DNA of 10,376 nt from Deltaproteobacteria bacterium RBG_13_49_15 (GTDB taxonomy: Bacteria > Desulfobacterota > Desulfobacteria > Desulfobacterales > UBA2156): the NCBI GenBank assembly GCA_001797695.1, contig MGQD01000027.1, forward strand, positions 4,313 through 14,688. Reading direction: 5' to 3'. Each line of letters opens with the position of its first letter. The first letter of the stretch is position 1. Below are positions 1 through 6,737 of the stretch, in pieces. Under the pieces are notes generated by a model. The model searched no databases, was not told the DNA's origin, and worked only from the letters and a program-made list of their open reading frames with translations. The position numbers were made by a program, and so were the translations under genes.

Positions 1-953
1 GCGGCAACACGTTCATCGTCAAACCCTCCGAGCAGGTTCCGATGACCCAGACCCGCATTTTTGAAATTATGGAGCAGGTCGGATTCCCGGAAGGGGTCGT
101 CAATATGGTGCACGGAGCCCGTGATGTGGTCAACGCGCTGCTTGAACACCCTCATATCGCCGGAATATCCTTTGTCGGATCCTCTCCCACGGCAAAATAC
201 ATCTACCAGAGATGCGGGGAAACCGGAAAACGGGTTCAGGCGCTGGGAGGCGCTAAAAACATCGTTGCGGTCATGCCGGATGCCAACCTGAAAGCCGCCA
301 TGCCTTCTCTGATTACTTCCTTCTACGGCTGCACAGGTCAGCGTTGTCTCTCCGGATCAATCCTGGCGCCGGTTGGAGATGTGGCAGATGAATTAATTGA
401 AGCATTTTCAACAGCGGCCAAGGGCATGAAAATCGGCGACGGGTTAAACGAGCAGACCGCCATGGGACCCGTGACCAACGAACCGCATCGAAAGCGGGTG
501 CTGGGGTATATCGAAAAAGGGATCTCCGAAGGAGCCAAGATGATCCTGGATGGTCGAAAGATTCAGGTAAAGGATTTACCGAACGGATTCTTTCTCGGAC
601 CTACCATCTTTGATCACGTGAAACCGGACATGACCATCGCACGGGAAGAAATTTTCGGGCCGGTTGTCTGTGTCGTACGCTGCAAAACCCTCGATGATGT
701 CATTGACCTCATCAACTCCAGGGGTTTTGCCAACGCCGCCTGCATCTATACCGGCAGCGGTGCAGCCGCTCGTCAATTTAAATACCGTGTCAAACCCAGC
801 ATGATCGGCATTAACATCGGCATTGCCGCACCCATGTCCTTCTTCCCATTCGGCGGCGCCGGGCAATCCATGTTCGGGGATATCAAAGGCCACGGTCAGG
901 AGATCTTTCAGTTCTTTACCGACACCAAGGTCGTAATCGAACGCTGGCTATAA
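1..953 (+). CDS. mmsA: CoA-acylating methylmalonate-semialdehyde dehydrogenase, C-terminal part (5' end outside window)
   Basis: This is an aldehyde dehydrogenase superfamily protein that converts malonate or methylmalonate semialdehyde with CoA and NAD to acetyl-CoA or propionyl-CoA plus CO2. The frame is open from base 3, and the residues before the first internal Met (GNTFIVKPSEQVP) match the family's conserved nucleotide-binding region, so the true start lies upstream and the ATG at 42 is internal. The nucleophilic Cys sits in GQRC (codon 345-347). The subfamily mark LGGAKN replaces the ELGGK of ordinary aldehyde dehydrogenases, and the EEIFGPVV motif and the FGG near the C-terminus (PFGGAGQSMFG) are present. 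About 316 residues are visible of a usual length near 490. It is followed 41 bases later by the ferritin-like gene and then an omega-aminotransferase, whose product aldehyde it could oxidise. Family call is firm; choice between malonate and methylmalonate semialdehyde is open. Confidence 0.93.
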   Translation, partial: GNTFIVKPSEQVPMTQTRIFEIMEQVGFPEGVVNMVHGARDVVNALLEHPHIAGISFVGSSPTAKYIYQRCGETGKRVQALGGAKNIVAVMPDANLKAAMPSLITSFYGCTGQRCLSGSILAPVGDVADELIEAFSTAAKGMKIGDGLNEQTAMGPVTNEPHRKRVLGYIEKGISEGAKMILDGRKIQVKDLPNGFFLGPTIFDHVKPDMTIAREEIFGPVVCVVRCKTLDDVIDLINSRGFANAACIYTGSGAAARQFKYRVKPSMIGINIGIAAPMSFFPFGGAGQSMFGDIKGHGQEIFQFFTDTKVVIERWL

Positions 954-994
954 CACATAAACAATACCCATTCTTTTTATATGAGGAGCCGACC

Positions 995-1429
995 ATGCCT
1001 CTTGAGAATTTTGGAAGCATACTCAATTTTGCCGAGGAGATAGAACGCCAGGATCAGGCTTTTTATGAAGCTGCGGCAGGAAATCCGGCCTGCACCGTTT
1101 TTAAGCAGGTTTTTGGAGACCTGGCCGCTGAAGCCGCCAGGAATGTCAAGACCATTCAACGGATCCGGCGGGAAAACGTCACCGAGATGATCCTTGAACC
1201 GATTCGTGATTTCATCCGATCACCGTTCTGCGAAGCCTGCGAAGGAGCTGTTGTCTTAAGCGCTGTTGAGGTATTGGGAATCGCCCGCCGCCTCGAGGGT
1301 CGTGCAGAGCGCTATTACGCGGAAGCATCCGAGAAAATCAAGATCTTGTCCGAAGTCTCCCGGTCTTTAAAGACTCTTGGCAAAATCCGCAAAGCCCGCC
1401 TTGCGAAGATTTCATCGCTTGAAAAATGA
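995..1429 (+). CDS. Small ferritin-like four-helix protein with degraded diiron ligands
   Basis: The 144-residue protein looks like a rubrerythrin/ferritin-like four-helix bundle. Helix 1 (about residues 9-28) has EEIERQDQAFYEAAA, close to the common E...FYE pattern. Helix 2 (about 35-60) has EAARNVKTI where active relatives have E..H, so the His is Asn50. Helix 3 (about 86-110) has LEGRAERYYAEA, and helix 4 (about 115-140) is Lys/Arg-rich (LGKIRKARLAKI) where E..H would be expected. A CxxC pair (Cys79, Cys82) lies in the middle linker. Diiron binding is therefore doubtful. The start is supported by GAGGAG seven bases upstream of ATG 995. It lies between the dehydrogenase and an aminotransferase on the same strand and is probably co-transcribed with them. 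A role as a chaperone, scaffold or thiol protein is possible; function is unknown. Confidence 0.72.
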   Translation: MPLENFGSILNFAEEIERQDQAFYEAAAGNPACTVFKQVFGDLAAEAARNVKTIQRIRRENVTEMILEPIRDFIRSPFCEACEGAVVLSAVEVLGIARRLEGRAERYYAEASEKIKILSEVSRSLKTLGKIRKARLAKISSLEK

Positions 1430-1492
1430 AACAGGTCGCTAACCCGCTATGGGATTAAACGGATCACAAAAAGATCAGTTAAGGAGAAAACG

Positions 1493-2878
1493 ATGAGTGA
1501 AACAGCCAAACGGATCACTGAATTTGCCGCTCATAGTTATCATACCTGGAGCAGGCAGAAAGCCTGGAAGTCCCCGATGCTTATTAAGGACGCCGAGGGG
1601 ATTTATTTCATCGACGACAAGGGGAAGCGTTACATCGACCTATCCTCGCAACTCATGTGCTCCAACCTCGGCCACAAGAATAAAGCCGTGATTGAAGCCA
1701 TAGTGAAGCAGGCTGAAAAATTGCCTTATATCGCTCCCGGTTTCGCCACTGAAGCAGCCATCGAGGCGATTGAAGCCCTGCGGGCGGTCATGCCGAAAGA
1801 GATGACCAAATTTTTTATCTCCACGAGCGGCACCGAGGCGAACGAGGCAGCCATTAAAATGGTGAGACAAGCCTGCCATCCCGCCTACAAGGTGATTTCC
1901 AGGTATCGCTCCTATCACGGATCCACCGCCGCCAGCATTTCGTTGACCGGCGACCCACGGAGATGGTACGCCGAAACCGCACGCTTTACCGTTCCGGGGG
2001 TGCGGTTTGCACCTGATAGTTACTGCTATCGCTGTCCTTTCGAACTCACCTACCCCCAATGCCGGGTGCAATGTGCCGGATACCTGGATTACATGATCCG
2101 TGAGGAAGGGAATGTCGCCGCTATCATCGTGGAGCCGATCGTCGGCACCAACGGCCGGCTAATCCCGCCTCCGGAGTATTATCCGATCCTGCGCCGGATC
2201 TGTGACGAACATAACGTCATGCTGATTGCGGATGAGGTGATGTCCGGATGGTTCCGCACCGGCACAGCCTTTGCCATGGAACACTGGAAGGTGACGCCGG
2301 ACATTATAACTACGGCAAAAGGAGCGAGCGCCGCCTATTCGCCCCTCGCAATTACCGCCACTTCCGATAAGATAGCTCAGTTCTTCGAAGAAGAAGTTTT
2401 TTGTCATGGTCATACGTATGCATTTCACCCTCTTTCCGCCGCTCCGATACCGGCCGCCATCAAGGAACTAAAAAAATTGATGGCCTCAGGATTACCGCAG
2501 CGGGTTTCAGCCCATATGAAAAACAGGCTTTACGAACTCGCGGAAAAACACATCTGTATCGGCGATGTCCGCGGGATCGGACATTTCTGGGCGCTGGAGC
2601 TCGTTAAAAACCGAAAAAGCAAAGAGCCTTTTGATTCAAAGGCCGATAAATTCAGCGGCAAAACGCTGATGACCGGCCGGGTGAGCGGGGATGCGATGCA
2701 ACGGGGAGTCTATATCAGTCCGTGGTATGACACTCTGGTGATCGCGCCTCCATTGATCATCACGGAAACCCAGGTGGACGAAGCATTGAGCGCAATCGAT
2801 AAATCTCTTGAGATCGCCGACAAAGAGGCGGCGGACACCGGAGCGACGGTTTCCCACAGCACCGAATACGGCAAATAG
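1493..2878 (+). CDS. Class III omega-aminotransferase (beta-alanine/taurine:pyruvate type)
   Basis: This is a PLP-dependent fold-type I, class III aminotransferase of 461 residues, a normal length. The cofactor-binding sites are visible: SGTEANEAA (112-120) for phosphate, YHGS (141-144), Asp247 in IADEV, and the Schiff-base Lys276 in TTAKGAS. At the position where GABA aminotransferases carry a gating Glu, this protein has EPIVGTNG (214-221), and the C-terminal region reads VIAPPLIIT (416-424) without the carboxylate-binding Arg. Both traits fit the omega-amino acid:pyruvate group (beta-alanine or taurine:pyruvate type). A Cys quartet CYRCPF...CRVQC (178, 181, 190, 194) is present. AAGGAG lies seven bases before ATG 1493. 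Together with the upstream dehydrogenase it would turn beta-alanine or beta-aminoisobutyrate into an acyl-CoA. The exact amine donor cannot be decided here. Confidence 0.9.
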   Translation: MSETAKRITEFAAHSYHTWSRQKAWKSPMLIKDAEGIYFIDDKGKRYIDLSSQLMCSNLGHKNKAVIEAIVKQAEKLPYIAPGFATEAAIEAIEALRAVMPKEMTKFFISTSGTEANEAAIKMVRQACHPAYKVISRYRSYHGSTAASISLTGDPRRWYAETARFTVPGVRFAPDSYCYRCPFELTYPQCRVQCAGYLDYMIREEGNVAAIIVEPIVGTNGRLIPPPEYYPILRRICDEHNVMLIADEVMSGWFRTGTAFAMEHWKVTPDIITTAKGASAAYSPLAITATSDKIAQFFEEEVFCHGHTYAFHPLSAAPIPAAIKELKKLMASGLPQRVSAHMKNRLYELAEKHICIGDVRGIGHFWALELVKNRKSKEPFDSKADKFSGKTLMTGRVSGDAMQRGVYISPWYDTLVIAPPLIITETQVDEALSAIDKSLEIADKEAADTGATVSHSTEYGK

Positions 2879-2885
2879 ATTAAAC

Positions 2886-2903
2886 GCCGGCTATACAGCC
2901 GGC
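2886..2903. terminator. GC-rich hairpin after the omega-aminotransferase, likely bidirectional terminator
   Basis: A perfect 7-bp stem (GCCGGCT / AGCCGGC) with a four-base ATAC loop begins seven bases after the stop codon at 2878. Only a short T run follows on each strand (CGCTTTA on plus, GTTTAA on minus), so it is a weak match to a rho-independent terminator. Its place between convergent genes supports a termination or 3'-end role. Confidence 0.5.
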
Positions 2904-2912
2904 CGCTTTAGG

Positions 2913-2966
2913 GGCAAAGGATTCGAGGGATCCAGGGGTCAAATGAGGCCCCTTGAATCCTTTGCC
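2913..2966. repeat. Long inverted repeat (54-base hairpin) between convergent operons
   Basis: Arms 2913-2924 (GGCAAAGGATTC) and 2955-2966 (GAATCCTTTGCC) are perfect 12-base complements. The pairing continues inward through a G-T wobble and four more pairs to about 17 bp, leaving a 20-base loop (2930-2949). A competing inner hairpin AGGGG (2934-2938) with CCCCT (2949-2953) is also possible. There is no T run on either strand, so it does not look like a classical terminator. It may stop RNA decay or polymerase at the end of both operons, or be a copy of a dispersed palindromic repeat. Confidence 0.7.
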
Positions 2967-3021
2967 GAAATAAATAAGCTGCAGGCAGTTATCCGATCAC
3001 CGAAGAGGATAATATAAGCGA

Positions 3022-3810
3022 CTAATGATGATCGATGTTCGGCTTGATTTCGCGATGCATGAAATCATCGATCAGCTCGGCAAACCGGTCCACGATTACA
3101 TTAAACAGCTTTTCACCCTTTTCCCTGGAAGCGACGGTCGCATCCCCGACCACGCCCGACTCTGAAATCCGGGACCACCGGTCAACAAAACTCAGCGGAG
3201 GCGCTTCGATCAGGCTGCGCCAGTGAAATTTCGATATCGGGAATCCGATTTCTTTTACCCGCTTCGTCATATCCACCAGCGTCTCGTCCAGGTAGAGAAC
3301 CAGAGATGTTTCAAGTTCTTCGGCATGGGAAATGAACTGGGATTCGCATATCTTTTTAATTTCGTTTCTCACTAAAGAATAGGGGGTGATGCAACCGACG
3401 ATGGCATCCGTTTCATCCATGACCATGCGGGCGGCCGCATCCATAAAAGCCCGGTTGGAGCCGTGACCGTTGGCAACAAGGAGCCTCCTGAATCCATGAC
3501 GCGCCAGGCTCTTGAGAGCGCCGGCCAAATAACCGATCAAGTGGTGGCCGTCGATGGAGATCGGACCCGGAAAATCCATATGATGCTCCACATATCCGTA
3601 AGGGATCAGGGGCATCAAAAGAACGTTTTTCCCGACCTTCCGGACTGCCGCCGATGAAATGGCATTGATCAGAAGGCAGTCCGTTTCCACCGGCAGGTGC
3701 AGCCCATGATCTTCAATGGCGGCAAACGGCTGAACCACCACCAGATGATCCTTTTTCAAATCCCGTATCTCCGGCCAAGTCAAATGAGCATATAAAAACG
3801 TTTCTTTCAT
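3022..3810 (-). CDS. Creatininase-family metal-dependent amidohydrolase
   Basis: The 262-residue protein belongs to the creatininase family, which hydrolyses cyclic or linear amide bonds with two divalent metals; family length is about 240-260. The metal ligands can be placed by motif: Glu33, His35 and Asp44 in IEDHGLHLPVETD, His116 in NGHGSN (114-119), and Glu167 in HAEELETS (162-169). The first motif is unusual: PFAAIEDHG stands where PxGSxEQHG is common. The family also contains formamide deformylases, the mycofactocin peptidase MftE and inosose lactam hydrolases, so creatinine itself should not be assumed. ATG 3810 has AAGGAGG upstream; that site lies inside the last codons of the preceding aminotransferase gene, whose stop is 6 bases away, which implies translational coupling. 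It is probably the last gene of the transporter operon. Confidence 0.9.
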   Translation of the reverse strand: MKETFLYAHLTWPEIRDLKKDHLVVVQPFAAIEDHGLHLPVETDCLLINAISSAAVRKVGKNVLLMPLIPYGYVEHHMDFPGPISIDGHHLIGYLAGALKSLARHGFRRLLVANGHGSNRAFMDAAARMVMDETDAIVGCITPYSLVRNEIKKICESQFISHAEELETSLVLYLDETLVDMTKRVKEIGFPISKFHWRSLIEAPPLSFVDRWSRISESGVVGDATVASREKGEKLFNVIVDRFAELIDDFMHREIKPNIDHH

Positions 3811-3816
3811 ACCGGT

Positions 3817-5118
3817 CTATGCCTCCTTTTTCTCAATCCCGCTGACTGAAAACCCTTCATCAAGAATTTCCACAACGGATTCCAGTATGCCCTGTTCAAT
3901 GTTGAGGGGCGGCATAAACCGGATGATGTTCCCTTTCACTCCGCATGTATAGATCAGTATTCTTCTGGAGAACAAATGGGCCACCAGGGAATTCGCTCGT
4001 TCCGTATCCGGCTCTCCGTCGGGTTTGACCAGTTCAATGGCATTCATCATTCCAAGGCCCCGGACATCCCCGATTTCAGGATGACGCCGTTGCAGGGCGA
4101 TCAATTGATTGCGGAACCATTCTCCTTTTGCATCCACCGACTTCATAAACCCGGGCTCGCCGATAATCTGAAGCTGGGCAAGCCCTGCGGCACATGCCAC
4201 CGGATGCCCCCCAAAGGTTGAACCATGGGAGCCGGGAGGCCATTTATCCATTATATCCCTGTTGGCCGCAAGAACCGACAGGGGATACCCTCCTCCAACG
4301 GCTTTCCCCAACAACAAAAGATCCGGGACGATTCCGAAATGCTCAAAAGCGAACATCCGGCCTGTCCGTCCCATGCCGGACTGGACTTCATCAAATATGA
4401 GAAGAAATCCGTTTTCCCGGCAAACGCGACCCAGCGCCTCTACATATTTTCCAGGCGGAATCACGTACCCGCCTTCTCCCATAACCGGCTCAAAGATAAC
4501 GGCCCCGACATCTTCAGGTGGAATGATGTGTTCAAAATCATCCAAAAGGTACTTCAGGCAATCGATGGAACAGTTTTCCGGTCTCTGATGAAACGGGCAG
4601 CGAAAACAGTAAGGATAAGGAGCAAAATAGACCTGTGGAACAAAAGGAGAGTAATGCTTCCTGAACTTCGCATTGGATCCGGTCACCGAAGTCGCTCCCA
4701 TGGTCCTGCCGTGGAAAGAGCCCCGGAATGCAATGATGGAATGATTGCCGCTGATATACCTGGCCAGCTTGATTCCGGCCTCCACCACTTCGGCCCCGGT
4801 ATTCGTAAAAAGGAATTTATTCAGACCTCCCGTGTGCTTTCGAAGCTCTGCCGCAAGGAGGAGGGCGCTTGGATAACTGACCAGATTGAAGGAGGCATGC
4901 CCCAGCTTCTGAAGTTGATTTGAAGCGGCAGCGGTCAAGGCGGGATGGCAATGTCCCAACGCGTTTGTTGCAATCCCTTGTACCAGATCAAGATATCTTT
5001 CGCCGTCAATGGTATGGAGATAGGGACCCTCCGCCTGCTCTACAACCAGATTCGTAACCTTCTTTGGAGCAGTTGTAAAATGTTCGGGATATGCTTTTTT
5101 CAGCCATTCTTTGTTCAT
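3817..5118 (-). CDS. Class III aminotransferase, 4-aminobutyrate aminotransferase type
   Basis: This 433-residue PLP enzyme has the class III features: TNTGAEVVEAGIKLAR (105-120) at the phosphate site, SFHGRT (134-139), Asp243 in FDEVQSGMGRTG, Lys272 in LLGKAVGGGYP as Schiff-base lysine, and THR-type STFGGHP (300-306). Unlike the aminotransferase at 1493-2878, it has the gating Glu215 in EPVMGEGGY and Arg400 in IIRFMPP, the pair used by GABA and ornithine aminotransferases to switch between an omega-amino acid and 2-oxoglutarate. A Cys quartet CFRCPF...CSIDC (171, 174, 183, 187) is also present. ATG 5118 is preceded by a GGATGGGA stretch, a weak ribosome site. It lies 75 bases after the HisM-like permease gene and six bases before the creatininase gene, which suggests it acts on the imported compound or its hydrolysis product. 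Substrate could be GABA, beta-alanine or another omega-amino acid. Confidence 0.92.
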   Translation of the reverse strand: MNKEWLKKAYPEHFTTAPKKVTNLVVEQAEGPYLHTIDGERYLDLVQGIATNALGHCHPALTAAASNQLQKLGHASFNLVSYPSALLLAAELRKHTGGLNKFLFTNTGAEVVEAGIKLARYISGNHSIIAFRGSFHGRTMGATSVTGSNAKFRKHYSPFVPQVYFAPYPYCFRCPFHQRPENCSIDCLKYLLDDFEHIIPPEDVGAVIFEPVMGEGGYVIPPGKYVEALGRVCRENGFLLIFDEVQSGMGRTGRMFAFEHFGIVPDLLLLGKAVGGGYPLSVLAANRDIMDKWPPGSHGSTFGGHPVACAAGLAQLQIIGEPGFMKSVDAKGEWFRNQLIALQRRHPEIGDVRGLGMMNAIELVKPDGEPDTERANSLVAHLFSRRILIYTCGVKGNIIRFMPPLNIEQGILESVVEILDEGFSVSGIEKKEA

Positions 5119-5155
5119 CGTCGTTTCCCATCCGATATTGCGGTTTTCTTTTTGC

Positions 5156-5178
5156 GACCCCTCGAAGACAGAGGGATC
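5156..5178 (-). promoter_or_regulatory. Intercistronic hairpin between HisM-like permease and aminotransferase genes
   Basis: In the minus-strand transcript GATCCCTC pairs with GAGGGGTC (8 bp with one G-U pair) around a seven-base loop. It falls in the 75-base gap between the permease stop and the aminotransferase start. No U run follows, so it is more likely an RNA processing or stability element than a terminator. Support is structural only. Confidence 0.4.
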
Positions 5179-5193
5179 AGAGAAGCAATGGAA

Positions 5194-5847
5194 TCAAGAC
5201 CGATACACCGTCCAGCGCTTCTCCATCCACGTGACACATTTAGATGTTGAAAAAACCATCACCAGGTAAATAACACCAGCGACGCTGAAAATCTCAAGAG
5301 GAGCATAAGTATCGGCAGCCAATGTACGAGCCATGCCCGTCAAGTCCATTAGTGTAATGGTGCTGGCCAGCGAAGTGGCCTTGATTTGCAGTATGATTTC
5401 ATTTCCATAAGCCGGGAGGGCAAAACCGACCATCTGAGGCAAAATGATCCGGTAAAGCACCTGTCGCCGTTTCATCCCCATGGCAGAAGCGGATTCAATT
5501 TCACCTGCCGGCACCGCTTGAATCCCACCCCGTATAATCTCGGCCGTATAGGCGGCCGTATTCAGACTCAGGGAAAGCAGCGCCGAAACATAAGCGCTGA
5601 AAGTCAAACCGATCTGCGGGAGTCCGTAATAAATTAAAAAGATTTGGACCAGAAGCGGAGTCCCCCGGAAATAATAGACATAAACAAAACAAAATCCGGC
5701 GATCCATCTGTTCCTGGATAAGCGGCCCAGCGCCAGCGGCAACGCCAAACATGCGCCGATGGCCAGGGTCAGGCACGTAAGATGAATCGTCAATACCGAT
5801 GATTTGAGCAGAGGGGCCAGGCTCTCTACGATTAAGTCGGGTATCAC
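5194..5847 (-). CDS. Polar amino acid ABC transporter permease, HisM-like
   Basis: This is a 217-residue inner-membrane permease of the polar amino acid uptake family, with about five hydrophobic segments. FRGTPLLVQ (60-68) and LNTAAYTAEIIRGGI (95-109) follow HisM closely. The EAA loop that docks on the ATPase is EIESASAMG (116-124) followed by RIILPQ, with the conserved Gly124 intact. The start is GTG: its first bases overlap the stop of the HisQ-like gene as GTGA, and AAAGGAGG lies seven bases upstream, so translation is probably coupled and the two permease subunits made in equal amounts. It would pair with the 5844-6539 product to form the membrane channel. Confidence 0.95.
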   Translation of the reverse strand: MIPDLIVESLAPLLKSSVLTIHLTCLTLAIGACLALPLALGRLSRNRWIAGFCFVYVYYFRGTPLLVQIFLIYYGLPQIGLTFSAYVSALLSLSLNTAAYTAEIIRGGIQAVPAGEIESASAMGMKRRQVLYRIILPQMVGFALPAYGNEIILQIKATSLASTITLMDLTGMARTLAADTYAPLEIFSVAGVIYLVMVFSTSKCVTWMEKRWTVYRS

Positions 5848-6539
5848 GCCTGAGCCTCCTTTACCCCCCTGGAAGCCCTGTGCTCCAAAAAATGCATGGC
5901 GATTGAAGTCAGAATGGTCAATGCAAGATAGATCAATGAAGCGGTAAAATAGAATGTGAACGGCTGATGGGTGACAGCGGTGGCCATTGAGGTCTTACGC
6001 ATCAGTTCATCCAGCCCGATGATCGAAACCAGTGCGGTGTTTTTCATAAGGGCGAGCGTCATATTTCCCAATCCCGGGAGTGCGATGCGCCATGCCTGAG
6101 GTAAAATCACTCTTCGGTAAACCTGGAAGGAGGGTAATGCAAATGCATGGGCGGCTTCAATTTGCCCTTTTGGAACCGACAGAATGGCTCCGCGGAATAT
6201 TTCACCGGCATAAGCGCCGAAATAGATGCCCAGGGCAGCAACCCCTCCGGCGAAAGGGGTGACTTCAAGGTAGAAATCAATACCGAAAAGAGATAAAAGA
6301 CGGGCAATTAAAATGGGGAGTCCGAAATAAACCAGAAGAATCGTGAGAAGTTCCGGAAGGCCTCGAATCAGATCGGAATAAAGATCAGCCGCCTTTCTTA
6401 TGCCGGCGCGCCGGGAAAGTTTGGCCAGGGCGGTGATCAGACCGAAGATGAGGCCGAGCGCCAAAGAGGCTAAAAAAATCTCGACGGTTACCCATGCGCC
6501 GGTGGCGATCTGATTTCCATACCCTTTCAGATCAAACAT
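5844..6539 (-). CDS. Polar amino acid ABC transporter permease, HisQ-like
   Basis: The 231-residue protein resembles HisQ along its length: GAWVTVEIFLASLALGL (14-30) as first membrane segment, LIRGLPELLTILLVYFGL (57-74), GAYAGEIFRGAILSVPKG (108-125) and ALVSIIGLDELM (169-180). About five membrane segments are expected. The EAA loop reads EAAHAFA (128-134), then VILPQ; the Gly normally found at residue 134 is Ala, which is uncommon at the ATPase contact. The ATG at 6539 has only a weak ribosome site (GAGAG). It follows the binding-protein gene after a 198-base gap that holds a strong hairpin, so permease expression may be lower than that of the binding protein. Confidence 0.95.
   Translation of the reverse strand: MFDLKGYGNQIATGAWVTVEIFLASLALGLIFGLITALAKLSRRAGIRKAADLYSDLIRGLPELLTILLVYFGLPILIARLLSLFGIDFYLEVTPFAGGVAALGIYFGAYAGEIFRGAILSVPKGQIEAAHAFALPSFQVYRRVILPQAWRIALPGLGNMTLALMKNTALVSIIGLDELMRKTSMATAVTHQPFTFYFTASLIYLALTILTSIAMHFLEHRASRGVKEAQA
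5855..5862 (-). promoter_or_regulatory. Ribosome binding site that fixes the GTG start of the HisM-like permease
   Basis: AAAGGAGG on the minus strand lies seven bases before the GTG at 5847 and inside the 3' end of the HisQ-like gene. Its quality and spacing support the GTG as the real start. Confidence 0.8.
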
Positions 6540-6646
6540 CGGGCTCTCGGGGCAGATGAATCCGTTTTCGCAATCGATACCATGTACAAAAATATCTCCT
6601 GCTCGAATAGGGGTCGGACCGACACGATGTGACCGGAAGTAGACTC

Positions 6647-6685
6647 CCGTTGACCGGATCGGCCTGGGGCCGGCCCGGTCAACGG
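6647..6685 (-). promoter_or_regulatory. Strong intercistronic hairpin between binding-protein and permease genes
   Basis: Arms 6647-6657 (CCGTTGACCGG) and 6675-6685 (CCGGTCAACGG) are perfect 11-base complements. Inside, CGGCC (6660-6664) pairs with GGCCG (6668-6672) around a three-base loop, separated from the outer stem by a 2x2 internal loop. In total 16 pairs form in 39 bases. No U run follows on the transcribed strand, so transcription is not clearly stopped. Such hairpins are known to protect the 3' end of binding-protein mRNA, as at malE-malF and hisJ-hisQ in enteric bacteria; the same role is inferred here. Confidence 0.7.
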
Positions 6686-6737
6686 ATAAAGCGCACGGCC
6701 TCGATCCGTTCCAGGGTCCCGCGAACCGGCATCAATA

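Noticed and set aside
576..893. A 105-codon minus-strand frame opposite the dehydrogenase
   Set aside because: Antisense to conserved aldehyde dehydrogenase motifs and not followed by any same-strand gene.
1640..2071. A 143-codon minus-strand frame opposite the omega-aminotransferase
   Set aside because: Gly/His/Arg-rich shadow of a well-supported gene, with no motif of its own.
2989..3012. Inverted repeat TTATCC / GGATAA after the creatininase stop
   Set aside because: Only six AT-rich pairs with a 12-base loop and no U run; too weak for a terminator call.
4225..4923. A 232-codon open frame on the plus strand opposite the GABA-type aminotransferase
   Set aside because: It lies wholly antisense to a gene with all catalytic motifs, its translation is low-complexity and basic with no domain, and no ribosome site is clear.
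6613..6623. Palindrome GTCGGACCGAC in the binding-protein/permease gap
   Set aside because: Five-base arms with a one-base centre cannot form an RNA hairpin, and one isolated copy is not enough to call an operator.
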